This document shows positions 44,557 to 53,641 of a DNA stretch of 64,000 nt, piece by piece. A program made the position numbers and the translations under genes. Source of the stretch: Burkholderia pseudomultivorans (GTDB lineage: Bacteria; Pseudomonadota; Gammaproteobacteria; Burkholderiales; Burkholderiaceae); the NCBI RefSeq assembly GCF_001718415.1, contig NZ_CP013378.1, forward strand, positions 3,968,001-4,032,000. Reading direction: 5' to 3'. The notes beneath the pieces are model-generated. The model saw only the letters and a program-made list of their open reading frames with translations, was not told the DNA's origin and ran no database searches. How positions within the stretch are numbered: the stretch's first letter is position 1; every line of letters starts with the position of its first letter.

Positions 44557-46815
44557 CTAACGCGCCGCGAGCGTCACCGTCTGCGACAACGCGTGCGGAT
44601 CGCGCGACGAGGCCGCCGCCGACAGCGTATAGCTGCCCGCGCCGACGCGCCATGCGTGCGCGTCCGCGTTCCAGACCGCGAAGCGCTGCGACGGAATCGC
44701 GATGCTGACCGTGCGCGCCTCGTTCGGCTGCAGCGCGACCTTCGTCCAGCCGACGAGCCGCTGCGGCGGTTCACCGAGCGATGCGGGCAGCGCCGCATAC
44801 ACCTGCACGGTCTCGGTGCCGGCCCGCGCGCCCGTGTTCGTCACCGTCACGTCCACCGTCACGTTGCCTGCCGCGTCGGCCTGCGCGTGCATCGCCGAAT
44901 ACGCGTAGCTCGTGTACGACAGCCCGTAGCCGAACGGGAACAGCGGTTCGATTCCCTGCGCGTCGAACCAGCGGTAACCGTATGCGAGGCCTTCCGCATA
45001 GACGGTCTGCTGCTTCGCCGCGTCGATCGTCGGCTGCGGCAGGTCTGCTTCCTGCTTCGGAAACGTCAGCGGCAGCCGCCCCGACGGATTCGCGTCGCCG
45101 AACAGCAGGTCGGCGATCGCCTGGCCGCCCTGCACGCCCGGATACCACGCATCGAGCACGCCGTGCACGTTCGCGAGCCAGGGCATCAGCACCGGGCTGC
45201 CGTTCTCGAGCACCACGATCACGCGCTTCGCCTTGGCCGCGACCGCCGCGATCAGCGCGTTCTGGTCGTATTGCTGGTTGTACGGATCGGCGTTCGCGTC
45301 GGGCAGCGACAGGCTCGCGAGATCGAGCCCCTCGGTCTGCCACTGCGTCGCGAACACGATCGCGACGTCGGCCTGCGCGGCCGCGGTCGCGGCGGCGTTT
45401 GCGTCGGTGCCGTCGACGTAGCTGACCGCCGCGTTCGGCGCCTTCGCGCGAATTGCCGCCAGCGGCGCCGACTTGTACCAGGTCGCGCAGCCGCCGAACA
45501 GCATGCCGGACGGCTGCTGGCAGCCCGTCACCGCATTGCCGTCGATCGCCGGCACGGCGCCGGAGCCGCCGCCCGACAGCACGCCCGCGTCCGCATGGCC
45601 GCCAATCACGACGATCGAGCGCAGCGCGCCGGCGGCGAGCGGCAGCACCGGCTGCGCATCGCCGGGCGCGGCCGCGTTCTTCAGCAGCACCGCGGATTGC
45701 CGCGCGATCGCGAGCGCGTCGGCGTTGCCCGCGGCTTCGTCGATCGCGCCGCCCGGCTTCGGCGGGGCATCCATCACGCCGATCCGGACCAGCGTGCGCA
45801 GCTTGCGCTGCACCATGTCGTTGAGCCGCGCGACCGACACGCTGCCGGCCTGCACCGCCGCGCGCAGCTTCGTGTTGAAGTACGAGCCGAGCGGCGCGTT
45901 GCCGTCGTCGGCTGCGCCGGGCTCCTCCTCGTCGAGGCCGGCCTGCACGGCCGCGACCGTCGAGTGCGTCGCGCCCCAGTCCGACTGCACGACGCCCTTG
46001 AAGCCCCATTCGTTCTTCAGCACGGTCGTCAGCAGATACGGGTTCTCGCACGCATATACGCCGTTCAGCTTGTTGTACGAACACATCACGTTGCCCGGCT
46101 GGCCGTCCTTCACGCCGATCTCGAACGCGAGCAGCTCGGCCTCGCGCATCGTGCGTTCGTCGACCACCGAATCGATCGTCATCCGGTTGGTTTCCTGGTC
46201 GTTGAACGCGAAGTGCTTGATCGTCGCGATCACCTTCTGCGCCTGCGTTGCCTGCGTGCGCGCGGCGCTCAGCGTGCCCGCGAGCACCGGATCCTCGCCC
46301 ATGTATTCGAACGTGCGGCCGTTGCGCGGCTCGCGCGCGAGGTTGATGCCGCCGCCGAGCCCTTCCGCGAAGCCGAGCGCGCGCAATTCGAGCGCGATGC
46401 GCTTGCCGTAAGCGGCCGCGAGCGACGTATCCCAGGTCGCGGCCAGCGCAACCGGCGCGGGCAGCGCGGTCACGCGCGCATTCTTCACGTTGACGCCGCC
46501 CGCCGAGTCGGCGCTGCTGACGGCCGGGATGCCGAGTCGCGGCACGCCGGGGATATAGCTCGCGCCGTTCAGCGCCTCGGCGGGAAACGGTCCGCCCAGG
46601 TCGAGCGCCGGCAGGCCCGTGCCGTGCACGAGTTGCAGCTTTTCGTCGGTCGTCAGTTGCGCGACGAGCGCGGCCGCGCGCTGGTCGGCCGCGGCGTCCG
46701 CGTCCGCCGGCGCGGCCGGGCCCGCATGAATGTCGTCGCCGCCGCACGACGCGAGCAGTACTGCGAGCGCGCATGCGGACGCGATCGTCGAACACCGGAA
46801 CAGCGAAGTTTTCAT
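44557..46815 (-). CDS. Secreted glycoside hydrolase family 3 (beta-glucosidase-like) lipoprotein
   Basis: The 752-residue protein starts with a lipoprotein signal (LLASC, Cys24) and is probably anchored in the outer membrane. It has the GH3 TIM barrel, with nucleophile Asp279 in VVQSDWGATHS and the motif KHFAFNDQETNR. The C-terminal (alpha/beta)6 sandwich comes next, followed by a fibronectin type III-like domain (from about 640). It should release beta-linked glucose or xylose units from oligosaccharides; the exact sugar is not clear. GGAGGAT precedes the ATG. It is divergent from an AraC regulator that may control it. Confidence 0.9.
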   Translation of the reverse strand: MKTSLFRCSTIASACALAVLLASCGGDDIHAGPAAPADADAAADQRAAALVAQLTTDEKLQLVHGTGLPALDLGGPFPAEALNGASYIPGVPRLGIPAVSSADSAGGVNVKNARVTALPAPVALAATWDTSLAAAYGKRIALELRALGFAEGLGGGINLAREPRNGRTFEYMGEDPVLAGTLSAARTQATQAQKVIATIKHFAFNDQETNRMTIDSVVDERTMREAELLAFEIGVKDGQPGNVMCSYNKLNGVYACENPYLLTTVLKNEWGFKGVVQSDWGATHSTVAAVQAGLDEEEPGAADDGNAPLGSYFNTKLRAAVQAGSVSVARLNDMVQRKLRTLVRIGVMDAPPKPGGAIDEAAGNADALAIARQSAVLLKNAAAPGDAQPVLPLAAGALRSIVVIGGHADAGVLSGGGSGAVPAIDGNAVTGCQQPSGMLFGGCATWYKSAPLAAIRAKAPNAAVSYVDGTDANAAATAAAQADVAIVFATQWQTEGLDLASLSLPDANADPYNQQYDQNALIAAVAAKAKRVIVVLENGSPVLMPWLANVHGVLDAWYPGVQGGQAIADLLFGDANPSGRLPLTFPKQEADLPQPTIDAAKQQTVYAEGLAYGYRWFDAQGIEPLFPFGYGLSYTSYAYSAMHAQADAAGNVTVDVTVTNTGARAGTETVQVYAALPASLGEPPQRLVGWTKVALQPNEARTVSIAIPSQRFAVWNADAHAWRVGAGSYTLSAAASSRDPHALSQTVTLAAR

Positions 46816-46966
46816 TGATCCTCCAGGATGGTTCTGTTGTACTTGTCGCCACACTCCAGCGTCCGAGTCTAAAAATCGACCGGTCACCACGTTTGACCGG
46901 CAGGAGCATGCGTTGACCTCTCGCAGCGGGGACAAACCCGAACGGCATGACGACAGGGAGGCAGAC

Positions 46967-47992
46967 ATGGAGTTGCACCAGAAATCGGTATCGGTCCGGA
47001 TCTACCGCGGGCTGTTCGACGACGCGCGCGCAAACGGCATCGACGTCGCGCCGCTGTACGCGACGCTCGGCATCGGGCCGGCCGATCTCGCCGACGACGC
47101 GCGCCGCATCGCCGGCGACCGGCACGTCGCCGCGATGCGGCTGACCGGCGCGTGGCCGCGGTCCTGGCATCGGCCGCCGGCTGGCGGCGTGCCGTGGCTG
47201 GCGCCGTTTCCCGAACTGGCCGGCGTCACGTGCAACGCGCCGACGCTGCGCGACGCGCTGCACGGTTACCTGCGCTACCGCGACCTGATCGGCAACGTCG
47301 ACTGGATCTTCGCGCGCGAAACCGGCGACGCGATCGCGTTCGACTATGTGGACGAAGGCGACGGGCGACCGGCCGACAGCGCGTTCGTGAACCTGTCGAT
47401 CCTCGCCGCGCTCGCGCGCCTGTACGATCCGCAGGCTCGCATCGACGATGCGCGCTTCGTCGGGCGCGCATTCGCGCCGGCCTCCGCGCTGCGCGACGCC
47501 CTCGGCGCGCCGGCGTCGTTCGATGCCGCGCACAACCGCATCGTGCTGCGCTCCGCACGATTCGACACGCCGTTCGAACGCTACAACGCGCCGCTCGCCA
47601 GTATCCAGCGCCCCGCGGCCGACGCCGCGCGCGAGCGCGTGCGTGCGCGCTCGACATTCGGCTCGTCCGTCGAGCAGTGCGTGCGCGACTGGCTGCGTAC
47701 GTCGGACGATCCCGACGTGCCGGCCGACACGCTGATGCAGCACGTGTGCTCGCGCTTCGCGATGTCGCGCTGGACGCTGCGCCGGCGGCTGCATCGCGAA
47801 GCGGTCGGCTTCCATGCACTCGTCGCGCAGGCGCGGCTCGGCGAAGCGCGCGACCTGCTGCTGAACACACGGCTGCCGATCGGCGAAATCGGCAGCCGTG
47901 TCGGGTTCCGCTCGACCAGTGCCTTCACGCGCTTCTTCACGCGCGAACTCGGCGCGCCGCCAAGCCGCTTTCGCGACGGACGCATCGATTGA
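46967..47992 (+). CDS. AraC-family transcriptional regulator
   Basis: The 341-residue regulator has an N-terminal ArgR/OruR-like effector domain. The C-terminal double HTH starts near residue 245: FAMSRWTLRRRLHREAVGFHALVAQARLGEARDLL and IGEIGSRVGFRSTSAFTRFFTRELGAPPSRFR. The second HTH has the standard AraC signature. A GGGAGGCAG ribosome site lies before the ATG at 46967. It is divergent from the GH3 glycosidase across 151 bases, so that gene is the best candidate target. Confidence 0.88.
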   Translation: MELHQKSVSVRIYRGLFDDARANGIDVAPLYATLGIGPADLADDARRIAGDRHVAAMRLTGAWPRSWHRPPAGGVPWLAPFPELAGVTCNAPTLRDALHGYLRYRDLIGNVDWIFARETGDAIAFDYVDEGDGRPADSAFVNLSILAALARLYDPQARIDDARFVGRAFAPASALRDALGAPASFDAAHNRIVLRSARFDTPFERYNAPLASIQRPAADAARERVRARSTFGSSVEQCVRDWLRTSDDPDVPADTLMQHVCSRFAMSRWTLRRRLHREAVGFHALVAQARLGEARDLLLNTRLPIGEIGSRVGFRSTSAFTRFFTRELGAPPSRFRDGRID

Positions 47993-48050
47993 CGACGATC
48001 GCCCGCGCTTTTTCTGAGACACTGGCGGCTCCGCATTCAGACGATCCGTC

Positions 48051-48863
48051 ATGTCCTGGTTTCTGTATCTGATCGAATGCGCCGACGACAGCGTCTATAC
48101 GGGCATCACGACCGACGTCGCCGCGCGCTTCGACGAGCACGCGGCCGGCAAGGGCGCGCGCTACACGCGCTCGCGCAAGCCGCGCGCGGTGCTCGCGTCG
48201 TTTCCGCTGCGCGACCGGTCGATCGCGTCGCGCGCCGAATACTGGGTGAAGCGGCTCACGCCCGCGCAAAAGCGCGAGCTGGCGGCGGGCATCCGGACGC
48301 TCGAATCGGTGCTGCCGGTCGGGTTGCTGGCCGATGCGGGCGGCGATGCGGTGGAGACCGGGGTAGCTGCGCGCGGGCGGCGGAAGAAGAAGGTGGAAGC
48401 AACGGACGCGGCTGAAACAGTGGAAGCGCCGGAAGCCGTCAAGGGAAGGAAGCGCGCGAAGACGGCGAAGGTCGTGGGTACGGCCGGGCTTGAATCGGCG
48501 AAAGCGGCAAGGCCGGCGAAGAGCGCGAAGGCTACGAAGACGGAAACGGTCGGAAAAGGCGCGAAGGCCGGCAAGACCGCCAAGACCGCCAAGACCGCCA
48601 AGACCGCCAAGACCAGCAACGATACATCTGCAAAGAAGGCGTCACCGCACCGAGTATCCGCGAGCCACAAAAAATCCGCGCCCAGCCCATCGACGAACGG
48701 CAAAGCCCCGGCCGTCGCCCTCGACACGAACGCGCCCGACACCGCCGTCCCGCCGCCCCGCCGCGGCTCGCCCCGCGCAAAACGCGCGAAGGACGCCGCC
48801 CCGCGCGCGCCTTCCACCGCCAGCAAAACCCCGCGCACAAAACAAAACCGCGCGGCCTCGTAA
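48051..48863 (+). CDS. GIY-YIG domain protein with long Lys/Ala-rich C-terminal tail
   Basis: The first 90 residues are a UPF0213-type GIY-YIG domain: FLYLIECADDSVYTGITTDVAARFDEHAAGKGARYTRSRKP, with catalytic tyrosines 6 and 17, the following arginine and a later glutamate. The remaining 180 residues are low-complexity, basic and Ala/Lys/Thr-rich, including four exact KTA repeats, and resemble histone-H1-like tails. Ordinary relatives are about 100 residues, so the tail is an unusual addition. It may help DNA or nucleoid binding. The 9-bp repeat encoding KTA could vary in length. Confidence 0.85.
   Translation: MSWFLYLIECADDSVYTGITTDVAARFDEHAAGKGARYTRSRKPRAVLASFPLRDRSIASRAEYWVKRLTPAQKRELAAGIRTLESVLPVGLLADAGGDAVETGVAARGRRKKKVEATDAAETVEAPEAVKGRKRAKTAKVVGTAGLESAKAARPAKSAKATKTETVGKGAKAGKTAKTAKTAKTAKTSNDTSAKKASPHRVSASHKKSAPSPSTNGKAPAVALDTNAPDTAVPPPRRGSPRAKRAKDAAPRAPSTASKTPRTKQNRAAS
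48573..48617 (+). repeat. In-frame 9-bp tandem repeat (AAGACCGCC) in the GIY-YIG tail
   Basis: Four exact copies of AAGACCGCC (48573-48608) and one variant, AAGACCAGC (48609-48617), encode Lys-Thr-Ala steps. Slippage would change tail length without a frameshift. Confidence 0.9.
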
Positions 48864-48880
48864 CGAGACACGCGCGGTTT
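48845..48880 (-). terminator. Terminator of ppa
   Basis: AAACCGCGCG pairs with CGCGCGGTTT around a 16-nt loop, with T tracts on the minus-strand 3-prime side. It overlaps the stop of the convergent GIY-YIG gene and may act in both directions. Confidence 0.8.
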
Positions 48881-48918
48881 GCGCTTCACGCGAACCGGCC
48901 GTCGGGCCGGTGCGCCGC

Positions 48919-49446
48919 TTACTTCTTGTAGTTCGCGGCGCCGTCGGTGATTTCCTTGTGCGCGGCGTCGATGCCGGCCCAGCCCTCGACCTTCACCCAC
49001 TTGCCCTTCTCGAGCGCCTTGTACTGCTCGAAGAAGTGCTTGATCTGGTCCTTCAGGTACTCGGGCACGTCGTCGATCGACTTCAGGTTCGCCGTCATCG
49101 GGCAGACCTTGTCGTGCGGCACCGCGATCAGCTTCGCGTCGACGCCCGACTCGTCGGTCATCTGCAGCATGCCGAGCGCACGCGAACGCACGATCGAGCC
49201 GGCCAGCAACGGGAACGGCGTGATCACCAGCACGTCGACCGGATCGCCGTCGCCCGACAGCGTCTGCGGAATGTAGCCGTAGTTCACCGGATAGCGCATG
49301 CCCGTGCCGATGAAGCGGTCGACGACGAGGAGGCCCAGCTCCTTGTCCGCCTCGTACTTCACCGGGTCGCTTTGCGCGGGGATCTCGATGATCACGTTGA
49401 AATCTTGCGGCAGGTCCTTGCCGGCCGGAACATGATTGAAGCTCAT
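48919..49446 (-). CDS. ppa: Inorganic pyrophosphatase (family I)
   Basis: The 175-residue enzyme is of standard length for soluble family I pyrophosphatase. The PPase signature is DGDPVDVLV, preceded by [14 protein letters not shown]. The metal-binding acidic residues and [11 protein letters not shown] are also present. It hydrolyses PPi from biosynthetic reactions as a cytosolic hexamer. It is divergent from the ALDH gene. Confidence 0.96.
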   Translation of the reverse strand: MSFNHVPAGKDLPQDFNVIIEIPAQSDPVKYEADKELGLLVVDRFIGTGMRYPVNYGYIPQTLSGDGDPVDVLVITPFPLLAGSIVRSRALGMLQMTDESGVDAKLIAVPHDKVCPMTANLKSIDDVPEYLKDQIKHFFEQYKALEKGKWVKVEGWAGIDAAHKEITDGAANYKK

Positions 49447-49780
49447 GAGCGCTCTCTGTTGGTCGATGGGAATTCGGGACAGGGCATGCCGCGGCCGATG
49501 CTCCGCCACGGGCGTCCCCGCCGGGACTGCGCCATTATAGCCAATCGACCGGTGGCGTCCGGATGACGATCGGCGCGATAATCGTTCCGGATGTCCGGCG
49601 TCGGACGACCGGCGACACGGCACGGCACGATGCGCGGCGCGCCCGCACGTCGGACACGATTCATCGCAACGGGCGGGATCGGCCGGTGCGCCGACGGGAC
49701 GCAGCGCGGGCAACCGGCGCTGGCGCGCGCCCCCGACGCCAGCCGCGACGACGCATCGACGCCTACCGACAGGAGCAGGC
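49447..49780. other. Divergent spacer between ppa and ALDH genes
   Basis: This 334-base spacer contains the ppa promoter and the promoter of the ALDH-SDR-MFS operon. I see no RNA gene or repeat. A short dyad-rich GC patch around 49585-49615 (GTCCGGCGTCGG) is not specific enough to call. Confidence 0.5.
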
Positions 49781-51220
49781 ATGGAAGAGGCAAAGCACTT
49801 CATCGCGGGCGAATGGACGTTGCCCGCGCAACTGGAGACGATCGCGGTCATCGATCCGTCCGACGGCCAGCCGTTCGCGACGATCGCGCGCGGCACGGCG
49901 CCCGACGTCGAGCGCGCGGTCGCCGCGGCGCGGGACGCCTTTGCCGGCGCATGGGGCGCCGCGAGCGCCGCCGAGCGCGGCCGCGTGCTGATGCGGCTGT
50001 CGATGCGCGTCGCGGACTGCATCGAGGAACTCGCGACGATCGAGGCGCGCGATACCGGCAAGCCGCTGAAGCAGGCGCGCGCCGACGCGGCCGCGCTCGC
50101 GCGCTACTTCGAGTTCTACGCGGGCGCCGCCGACAAGCTGCACGGCGAGACCCTTCCCTATCACGCCGGCTACACGGTGCTGACCGTGCGCGAGCCGCAC
50201 GGCGTCACGGGCCATATCGTGCCGTGGAACTATCCGATGCAGATCTTCGGGCGCAGCGTCGGCGCGGCGCTCGCGGCCGGCAACGCGTGCGTGGTCAAGC
50301 CGGCCGAGGACGCATGCCTGTCGGTGCTGCGCGTCGCCGAGCTGGCCGCCGAGGCCGGCTTGCCGGCCGGCGCATTGAATATCGTCACCGGCTACGGCCA
50401 CGAGGCCGGCGCCGCGCTCGCCCGCCATCCGGGCATCGACCACATCTCGTTTACGGGCTCGCCCGCGACCGGCAAGCTGGTCGCGCAGATGGCCGCCGAA
50501 AACCACGTGCCCGTCACGCTCGAGCTCGGCGGCAAGTCGCCGCAGATCGTGTTCGCCGATGCCGATCTCGAGGCGGCGCTGCCGGTGCTGGTCGCCGCGA
50601 TCGTACAGAACGGCGGGCAGACCTGCTCGGCCGGCAGCCGCGTGCTGATCGAGCGCGCGGTGTACGAACCGCTCGTCGAACGGCTCGCGACCGCGTTCAA
50701 CGGGCTGCGCGTCGGGCCGAGCCGCGCGGATCTCGACTGCGGTCCGCTGATCAATGCGAAACAGCAGCAGCGCGTGTGGGACTTCCTGTCCGATGCGCAG
50801 CACGACGGCATTCCGATGGCCGCGCACGGGCAGGTCGTGCCCGAGGCGCCCGAAAGCGGCTTCTACCAGGCGCCCGCGCTGCTGCGCGACGTACCGCCGT
50901 CGCACCGGCTCGCACAGGAGGAAGTGTTCGGGCCGGTGCTCGCCGCGATGCGCTTCGTCGACGAGGACGAAGCCGTCGCGCTCGCGAACGGCACGCCGTA
51001 CGGCCTCGTCGCCGGCATCTGGACGCGCGACGGCGCGCGCCAGCTGCGCATGGCGCGACGCCTGCGCGCGGGCCAGGTGTTCATCAACAACTACGGCGCG
51101 GGCGGCGGTGTCGAGCTGCCGTTCGGCGGCGTCGGCCACTCGGGGCACGGCCGCGAGAAGGGCTTCGAGGCGCTGTACGGCTTCACCGTGCTGAAGACGA
51201 TCGCGATCCGGCACGGCTGA
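49781..51220 (+). CDS. NAD(P)-dependent aldehyde dehydrogenase
   Basis: The 479-residue ALDH has all catalytic residues: Asn150 (PWNYPMQ), Glu248 ([10 protein letters not shown]) and Cys282 ([11 protein letters not shown]). FTGSPATG is the cofactor-binding loop. It is closest to broad betaine/vanillin-type ALDHs, but the substrate is not determined. AGGAG precedes the ATG. It is the first gene of an ALDH-SDR-MFS operon that probably takes up and oxidises one carbon source. Confidence 0.9.
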   Translation: MEEAKHFIAGEWTLPAQLETIAVIDPSDGQPFATIARGTAPDVERAVAAARDAFAGAWGAASAAERGRVLMRLSMRVADCIEELATIEARDTGKPLKQARADAAALARYFEFYAGAADKLHGETLPYHAGYTVLTVREPHGVTGHIVPWNYPMQIFGRSVGAALAAGNACVVKPAEDACLSVLRVAELAAEAGLPAGALNIVTGYGHEAGAALARHPGIDHISFTGSPATGKLVAQMAAENHVPVTLELGGKSPQIVFADADLEAALPVLVAAIVQNGGQTCSAGSRVLIERAVYEPLVERLATAFNGLRVGPSRADLDCGPLINAKQQQRVWDFLSDAQHDGIPMAAHGQVVPEAPESGFYQAPALLRDVPPSHRLAQEEVFGPVLAAMRFVDEDEAVALANGTPYGLVAGIWTRDGARQLRMARRLRAGQVFINNYGAGGGVELPFGGVGHSGHGREKGFEALYGFTVLKTIAIRHG

Positions 51221-51316
51221 ATGCGGCGCCGCCCGGTCTCGTCCGCGACGCACGGGTCGCCGGCAGACGCGGCACCACGCAACACGACGACAACACTCGA
51301 ACGAAGGAGACACACC

Positions 51317-52075
51317 ATGCGGTTGAGCGGCAAGACGGCGATCGTCACGGGCGGCGGCTCGGGTTTCGGCGAAGGCATCGCGAAGACGTATGCGCGCGAA
51401 GGCGCGAACGTGGTCGTCAACGACCTGAACGGTGCGGCGGCCGAGCGCGTCGCGAGCGAGATCGCGCTCGCGGGCGGCAAGGCGATCGCGCTCGCCGGCG
51501 ACGTGTCGAAAAGCGACGACTGGCGCGCGCTGCTGCAGGCCGCGCTCGACGATTTCCATTCGGTGCAGATCGTCGTGAACAACGCGGGCACCACGCATCG
51601 CAACAAGCCGGTGCTCGACGTGACGGAAGCCGAGTTCGACCGCGTGTACGCGGTCAACATGAAGAGCCTGTTCTGGAGCGTGCAGACCTTCGTCCCGTAC
51701 TTCCGCTCGCAGGGCGGCGGCGTGTTCGTGAACGTCGCGTCGACGGCCGGCGTGCGGCCGCGCCCGGGTCTCGTCTGGTACAACAGCACGAAAGGCGCGA
51801 TGATCACCGCGAGCAAATCGCTCGCGGCCGAGCTCGGCGCCGATCGCATCCGCGTGAACTGCATCAACCCGGTGCTCGGCGAAACCGCGCTGATGACCGA
51901 GTTCATGGGCTGCGAAGATACGCCCGAGAACCGTCGCCGCTTCCTCGCGACGATCCCGCTCGGCCGCTTCTCGACGCCGCAGGACATCGCGAACGCGGCG
52001 CTTTACCTCGCGTCCGACGAGGCCGAGTTCATCACCGGCGTGTGCCTCGAAGTCGACGGCGGACGCTGCATCTAG
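51317..52075 (+). CDS. Short-chain dehydrogenase/reductase
   Basis: The 252-residue classical SDR has the NAD(P)-binding TGGGSGFGEG motif (11-20), the NNAG motif (88-91) and catalytic Ser142, Tyr155 and Lys159 (YNSTK). The acidic Asp36 after the second strand (NVVVNDLNG) favours NAD(H). GAAGGAGA precedes the ATG. It lies 96 bp after the ALDH gene and 113 bp before the transporter. It may oxidise an alcohol to the aldehyde or ketone used by the ALDH pathway. Confidence 0.9.
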   Translation: MRLSGKTAIVTGGGSGFGEGIAKTYAREGANVVVNDLNGAAAERVASEIALAGGKAIALAGDVSKSDDWRALLQAALDDFHSVQIVVNNAGTTHRNKPVLDVTEAEFDRVYAVNMKSLFWSVQTFVPYFRSQGGGVFVNVASTAGVRPRPGLVWYNSTKGAMITASKSLAAELGADRIRVNCINPVLGETALMTEFMGCEDTPENRRRFLATIPLGRFSTPQDIANAALYLASDEAEFITGVCLEVDGGRCI

Positions 52076-52188
52076 AGCCGTACCCGGCCGCCACGGCCGG
52101 CCTTGCCGCATCTGTAACGCTGGCTTCGCACGCAACCGGGCCCCGCGCCGACGCGCCGGTCCGGCCGACAACAAGGACAGGAGACAAC

Positions 52189-53493
52189 ATGGCAACATCG
52201 ACGCAGTCGCTACCGGGCTCGTCCGGCGCATTCGAGGAAGCAACCTATCGCAAGGTGTCGTGGCGGCTCACGCCCCTGCTGCTGCTGTGCTACGTGGTCG
52301 CGTATCTCGACCGCGTCAACGTCGGCTTCGCGAAGCTGCAGATGGCGAGCGACCTGAACCTCAGCGACACCGTGTACGGGCTCGGCGCCGGCATCTTCTT
52401 CTTCGGCTATTTCCTGTTCGAGGTGCCGAGCAACATCATCCTGCACAAGGTCGGCGCGCGCGTGTGGATCGCGCGCATCATGGCGACCTGGGGCGTGATC
52501 TCGATCCTGACGATGTTCGTCACGACGCCCGCGATGTTCTACGTGATGCGCTTCCTGCTCGGCGTCGCCGAAGCAGGCTTCTTTCCCGGCGTGATCCTGT
52601 ACCTCACCTACTGGTATCCCGCGCACCGGCGCGGCCGCATGACGACCTTCTTCATGACGGCCGTCGCGCTGTCGGGCGTGATCGGCGGGCCGATCTCGGG
52701 CTTCATCCTGAAGGCGTTCGACGGCGTGAGCGGCTGGCACGGCTGGCAATGGTTGTTCCTGCTCGAAGGCATTCCGTCGGTGCTGGCCGGCGTGCTGGTG
52801 TTCTTCACGCTCGACGAGCGGATCGCGAAAGCCGGATGGCTGACCGACGAGGAGAAGGCGCTGCTCGCCCGCAACGTCGACGCCGAGGAAGCGACCAAGG
52901 AGGACCTGCCGCTCGGCGCGGTGATGTCGAGCCCGCGCGTATGGCTGATGGCGCTGATCTATTTCTCGTTCGTGATGGGCCTCTACGGCGTCGGCTTCTG
53001 GCTGCCGACGATCATCAAGGCGACGGGCGTCACCGACTCGTTCATGATCGGCCTGCTGTCGGCGATTCCGTATGCGGCCGCGGTGGTCGCGATGATCCTG
53101 ATCGCGCGCAGCGCGGACAAGCGCCGCGAACGCCGCTGGCACCTCGCGATCCCGGCCGCGATCGGCGCGCTCGGGCTCGTGCTGTCGGTGATCTGGGCGC
53201 ACCAGACCGCGCTCGCGATGCTCGGCCTCACGCTCGCGACGATCGGCATCCTGACGACGCTGCCGCTGTTCTGGAGCCTGCCGACCGCCTTCCTCGGCGG
53301 CGCGGCGGCCGCGGCCGGCATCGCGATGATCAATTCGATCGGCAACCTCGCGGGCTTCCTGAGCCCGTACCTGATGGGCTGGCTCAAGCAGGCGACGGGC
53401 GCCAACGATTCGGGCATGTACATGCTGGCCGGGTTCCTCGTGCTCGGCGGGCTGCTCGCGCTGTCGGTGCCGAAGCGGCTGGTCGACAAGTGA
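52189..53493 (+). CDS. MFS transporter, anion:cation symporter (ACS) family
   Basis: The 434-residue, twelve-helix protein belongs to the ACS family of MFS importers. Diagnostic segments are YVVAYLDRVNVGFAKLQM in helix 1, FEVPSNIILHKVGARVWIARIMATWG, and EAGFFPGVILYLTYWYPAHRRGRM. These symporters take up organic acids such as phthalate, hexuronates or aldonates with cations. With the upstream ALDH and SDR it likely forms a catabolic unit. ACAGGAG precedes the ATG. The exact acid is unknown. Confidence 0.9.
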   Translation: MATSTQSLPGSSGAFEEATYRKVSWRLTPLLLLCYVVAYLDRVNVGFAKLQMASDLNLSDTVYGLGAGIFFFGYFLFEVPSNIILHKVGARVWIARIMATWGVISILTMFVTTPAMFYVMRFLLGVAEAGFFPGVILYLTYWYPAHRRGRMTTFFMTAVALSGVIGGPISGFILKAFDGVSGWHGWQWLFLLEGIPSVLAGVLVFFTLDERIAKAGWLTDEEKALLARNVDAEEATKEDLPLGAVMSSPRVWLMALIYFSFVMGLYGVGFWLPTIIKATGVTDSFMIGLLSAIPYAAAVVAMILIARSADKRRERRWHLAIPAAIGALGLVLSVIWAHQTALAMLGLTLATIGILTTLPLFWSLPTAFLGGAAAAAGIAMINSIGNLAGFLSPYLMGWLKQATGANDSGMYMLAGFLVLGGLLALSVPKRLVDK

Positions 53494-53571
53494 GGCGCGG
53501 TGTGTGACCGCGGGCCGGCCGATCGCCGGCACCGCCGGACAGCGCGGCGCACCCACGCTGCAAAGGAAACG

Positions 53572-53607
53572 AAAAAGCCCCGAACGCCATTCGGCCTTCT
53601 GGGCTTT
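53572..53607 (-). terminator. Terminator of the hemCDXY operon (probably bidirectional)
   Basis: AAAGCCC (53574-53580) pairs with GGGCTTT (53601-53607), with a nested CCGAA/TTCGG hairpin inside. On the minus strand it ends in a T run. It lies between the convergent hemY and MFS genes. Confidence 0.75.
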
Positions 53608-53641
53608 CGAACCGTGACGAGCCGCTTGCCGCGGCTTCGCG

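Noticed and set aside
44771..48052. 1093-codon minus-strand frame across the GH3 and AraC genes
   Set aside because: Shadow of two well-supported genes; composition is Arg/Ala-rich and has no domain.
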